Below, one piece after another: positions 5,896-6,982 of a stretch of DNA of 6,982 bases. Position numbers and translations under genes: made by a program. Under the pieces are notes generated by a model that was not told the DNA's origin, did no database searches, and was given only the letters and a program-made list of their open reading frames with translations. The DNA comes from CALGFH01 sp036003705 (GTDB lineage: Bacteria; Actinomycetota; CALGFH01). The DNA is taken from positions 1-6,982 of the forward strand of contig DASYSE010000040.1 in NCBI GenBank assembly GCA_036003705.1. Direction: 5' to 3'. Numbering within the stretch: position 1 is the first letter of the stretch; every line of letters begins with the position of its first letter.

Positions 5896-5958
5896 CAGCT
5901 GCCCCGAACCACTTGACAAGTTCTGCGGGGTCGCCTTCGTGGTACCTCCTGGGGCACA

Positions 5959-6003
5959 CTGTCCACAGGCTGTGGACGGGACGGGTCGGTTGCCTTATCC
6001 ACA
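5959..6003. promoter_or_regulatory. Cluster of three DnaA-box-like sites
   Basis: CTGTCCACA (5959-5967) faces an inverted CCGTCCACA (read on the minus strand from TGTGGACGG at 5971-5979), giving the palindrome GTCCACAGGCTGTGGAC. TTATCCACA, the exact classical DnaA box, follows at 5995-6003 on the plus strand. Three sites within 45 bases upstream of a gene suggest DnaA binding, for regulation or titration. There is no dnaA or dnaN gene and no AT-rich unwinding region, so a replication origin is not supported. Confidence 0.4.
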
Positions 6004-6092
6004 GGCCTGAGCCTGCCGATCAGTAAGGGGGGTGCAGCGAGTCGATCAGAAACGATGGGGGCGTCCGACGATAGAGCGGCGGGAGGTTGTGG

Positions 6093-6419
6093 TTGACCGA
6101 CTTCAACGCGACGGGGCAACCGGAACCCATTGAGATACCGATCATTTGGGTCGGGGTCGAGGATGCCCAGATCCTCTTCGCCAATCAGTAATTGGGACAG
6201 GTTGAGCAGCAGGAGATCGTCTTGACCTTCGGGCAGATCACTCCTCCAGTGCTCCTTGGCTCTCCGGAGCAGCAAGCCCAGCAAGTTCAACGACTCGGTT
6301 ACATCCCGGTCAAGACCGTGGCGCGCTTTGGTATGACGCGAGCGCGGCTTGAGGAACTGATCAGCGTCCTACAGGCCACCGCGAGAAACTTCGATGCGCG
6401 GGACGGGGGTAGAGCATGA
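6093..6419 (+). pseudogene. Protein of unknown function (DUF3467-like), interrupted by an in-frame TAA
   Basis: One frame reads through 108 codons apart from a TAA at 6189-6191. Before it is EIPIIWVGVEDAQILFANQ (ends just before the TAA); after it, LGQVEQQEIVLTFGQITPPV, then YIPVKTVARFGMTRARLEEL and ISVLQATARNFDA. Together these match the layout I recall for small actinobacterial proteins resembling DUF3467: a first strand ending NQF, an L-x-x-G strand, and a final RxxMxxxxxxxLxxxLQxxxxNxD helix. In those relatives a single aromatic residue commonly stands at the position of the TAA, so one base change can explain it. The best start is the TTG at 6093 with GGGAGG six bases upstream. A TTG directly follows the TAA, so a 75-residue C-terminal piece could still be made. 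The final TGA overlaps the next ATG (ATGA). Family name is from memory only. Confidence 0.6.
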
Positions 6420-6691
6420 GCGCGGGAACCTACCCGGTGGACACCGAGCACGAGGCCAACGTCAGTGAGACGGTGCTGCCGATCCTGCCGGGGTCTGCTT
6501 CGCTCAACACGCCGGCTGATCGCCTACCACGGGACTTTCCCGCCGCCATTCCGGCCTCGCAGATGTACTACTGGACTGGAGCATGGCAGCAGGGGGAACG
6601 AGAAGCCCTCGAAGCGATCGAGCGGGGGGAGAGTCGGTCCTTCGACAACCCTCGCGACGCAATTCGCTGGCTGCTCGACCCGGAGGACTAA
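6416..6691 (+). CDS. Putative antitoxin of a RelE-type toxin-antitoxin pair
   Basis: This 91-residue protein has no family I can name with certainty. It starts at an ATG overlapping the preceding stop (ATGA), with a G-rich stretch at 6405-6410 that could bind the ribosome. The N-terminal half is Pro-rich (LPILPGSASLNTP and LPRDFPAAIP). The C-terminal half, from MYYWTGAWQQGEREALEAIE to a final RDAIRWLLDPED, is an acidic helical segment with regularly spaced aromatic residues. It is followed at once by a RelE/ParE-like toxin frame. Order, size, acidic character and the W-x-x-GE-x-EAL...G...F...AIRWL pattern fit an antitoxin whose C-terminal helix wraps its toxin. No DNA-binding fold (ribbon-helix-helix, HTH) is evident. 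Its frame is intact, unlike its neighbours on both sides. Confidence 0.6.
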   Translation: MSAGTYPVDTEHEANVSETVLPILPGSASLNTPADRLPRDFPAAIPASQMYYWTGAWQQGEREALEAIERGESRSFDNPRDAIRWLLDPED

Positions 6692-6951
6692 GTGCCCCGA
6701 TCGTCCTCTCTAGACCGTTCAAGCGCGAACTAGAGAAGAAGCCGCATCCCTTGCAGGCAGCTATCCTTGAATGCGTGCAACGGCTGGGCGAGAACACTCG
6801 GCATCCCAGCTTGCAGACGCACCCTGTCCAAGGGACACCAGGAGTGTTTGAAGCCTATGTGGACAGGGCCAACCGAGTCACGTTCCACTACGACGGCCCT
6901 ACCATCGTGATGCGAAAGCACTGCCGCCACGACATCTTGCGCCGGCCCTGA
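6692..6951 (+). pseudogene. RelE/ParE-family toxin, frame broken near the start
   Basis: RelE toxins cut mRNA on the ribosome; ParE relatives poison gyrase. The frame from about 6697 to the TGA at 6949 encodes IVLSRPFKRELEKKPHPLQA, then ILECVQRLGE, HPSLQTHPVQGT, VFEAYVDRANRVTFHYDG and TIVMRKHCRHDIL. These include the family's VxEAYVDxANRVTFH strand and the final xRxHCxHDI motif, at a normal length of about 86 residues. The expected start is the GTG at 6692, directly after the antitoxin stop and with GGAGG at 6682-6686 five bases upstream, but it lies in another frame. The C run at 6695-6698 has four bases; five would give M-P-P-I-V-L-S-R and join the frames. The ATG at 6583 in the toxin frame lies deep inside the antitoxin gene and is not a credible start. 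So the toxin is probably inactive, unless frameshifting or a sequence error is involved. Confidence 0.7.
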
Positions 6952-6982
6952 CCCTCACTCAGCGACTTAGGCTGATCGAGCC

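Larger units (their letters stand above)
5788..6092. other. Gene-free stretch with hairpins and DnaA-box-like sites
   Basis: About 305 bases without a credible gene. From left to right it holds a 12-base hairpin (5799-5846), an 8-base inverted repeat (5864-5895), an exact TTGACA at 5913-5918 with no good -10 at the right distance, three DnaA-box-like sites (5959-6003), and the ribosome binding site of the next gene (6081-6086). Open frames across it, on either strand, lack coding character. Confidence 0.6.

Noticed and set aside
5913..5918. Exact TTGACA as a complete promoter for the downstream cassette
   Set aside because: No TANNNT hexamer lies 16-19 bases downstream, so only the -35 half is supported.
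5959..6003. Chromosomal or plasmid replication origin
   Set aside because: Only three box-like sites, no AT-rich unwinding region, and no dnaA, dnaN or rep gene in the window.
5886..6290. 134-residue minus-strand frame opposite the interrupted gene
   Set aside because: The plus strand carries a recognisable protein pattern and a good ribosome binding site; the minus frame crosses the DnaA-like cluster and shows no domain.
6583..6691. ATG at 6583 as the toxin start
   Set aside because: It would add 36 residues without similarity from the wrong frame of the antitoxin gene; the real start context is the GTG at 6692.

Overview
The window looks like chromosomal DNA of a very GC-rich actinobacterium (Actinomycetota). 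The first 5.4 kb is extremely rich in G and C (a 60-base sample at 3421-3480 has 49 G/C) and its genes use G or C at almost every third codon position. Promoter-like TANNNT hexamers sit 6-7 bases before start codons, a layout typical of leaderless actinobacterial transcripts. No RNA gene, CRISPR array, transposase or integrase is visible.

Region 1 (1-1335, + strand) is the end of an F1Fo ATP synthase operon: the C-terminal two thirds of atpD (beta subunit, cut by the window edge just after the P-loop) and complete atpC (epsilon subunit). Region 2 (1339-2938, - strand) converges on atpC. It is a tight two-gene unit, a Sir2-type NAD-dependent deacylase followed by a class I glutamine amidotransferase, with a possible 40-codon membrane peptide overlapping the end of the second gene. 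Region 3 (3047-5467, + strand) diverges from sir2 and encodes an 806-residue membrane protein: a signal peptide, an extracytoplasmic domain that resembles a metal-site-less alkaline-phosphatase fold, and about eleven further membrane segments. Two different 10-residue tandem repeats lie in its linkers.

Region 4 (5468-6092) holds a 51-codon membrane-anchored microprotein gene flanked by inverted repeats, then about 300 bases of hairpins and DnaA-box-like sequences without a gene. Region 5 (6093-6951, + strand) is clearly poorer in G and C (53% in a 60-base sample at 6721-6780) and carries three closely packed small genes: an actinobacterial protein of unknown function interrupted by an in-frame TAA, a putative antitoxin, and a RelE/ParE-type toxin whose natural GTG start is one base out of frame. 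This end looks like an acquired toxin-antitoxin cassette that is decaying, or one containing sequence errors.

The most interesting points are the broken toxin-antitoxin cassette, the cluster of DnaA-box-like sites and hairpins beside the microprotein, the large uncharacterised membrane protein, and the possible hidden small ORF after the amidotransferase. I do not see a convincing, wholly new multi-gene system.
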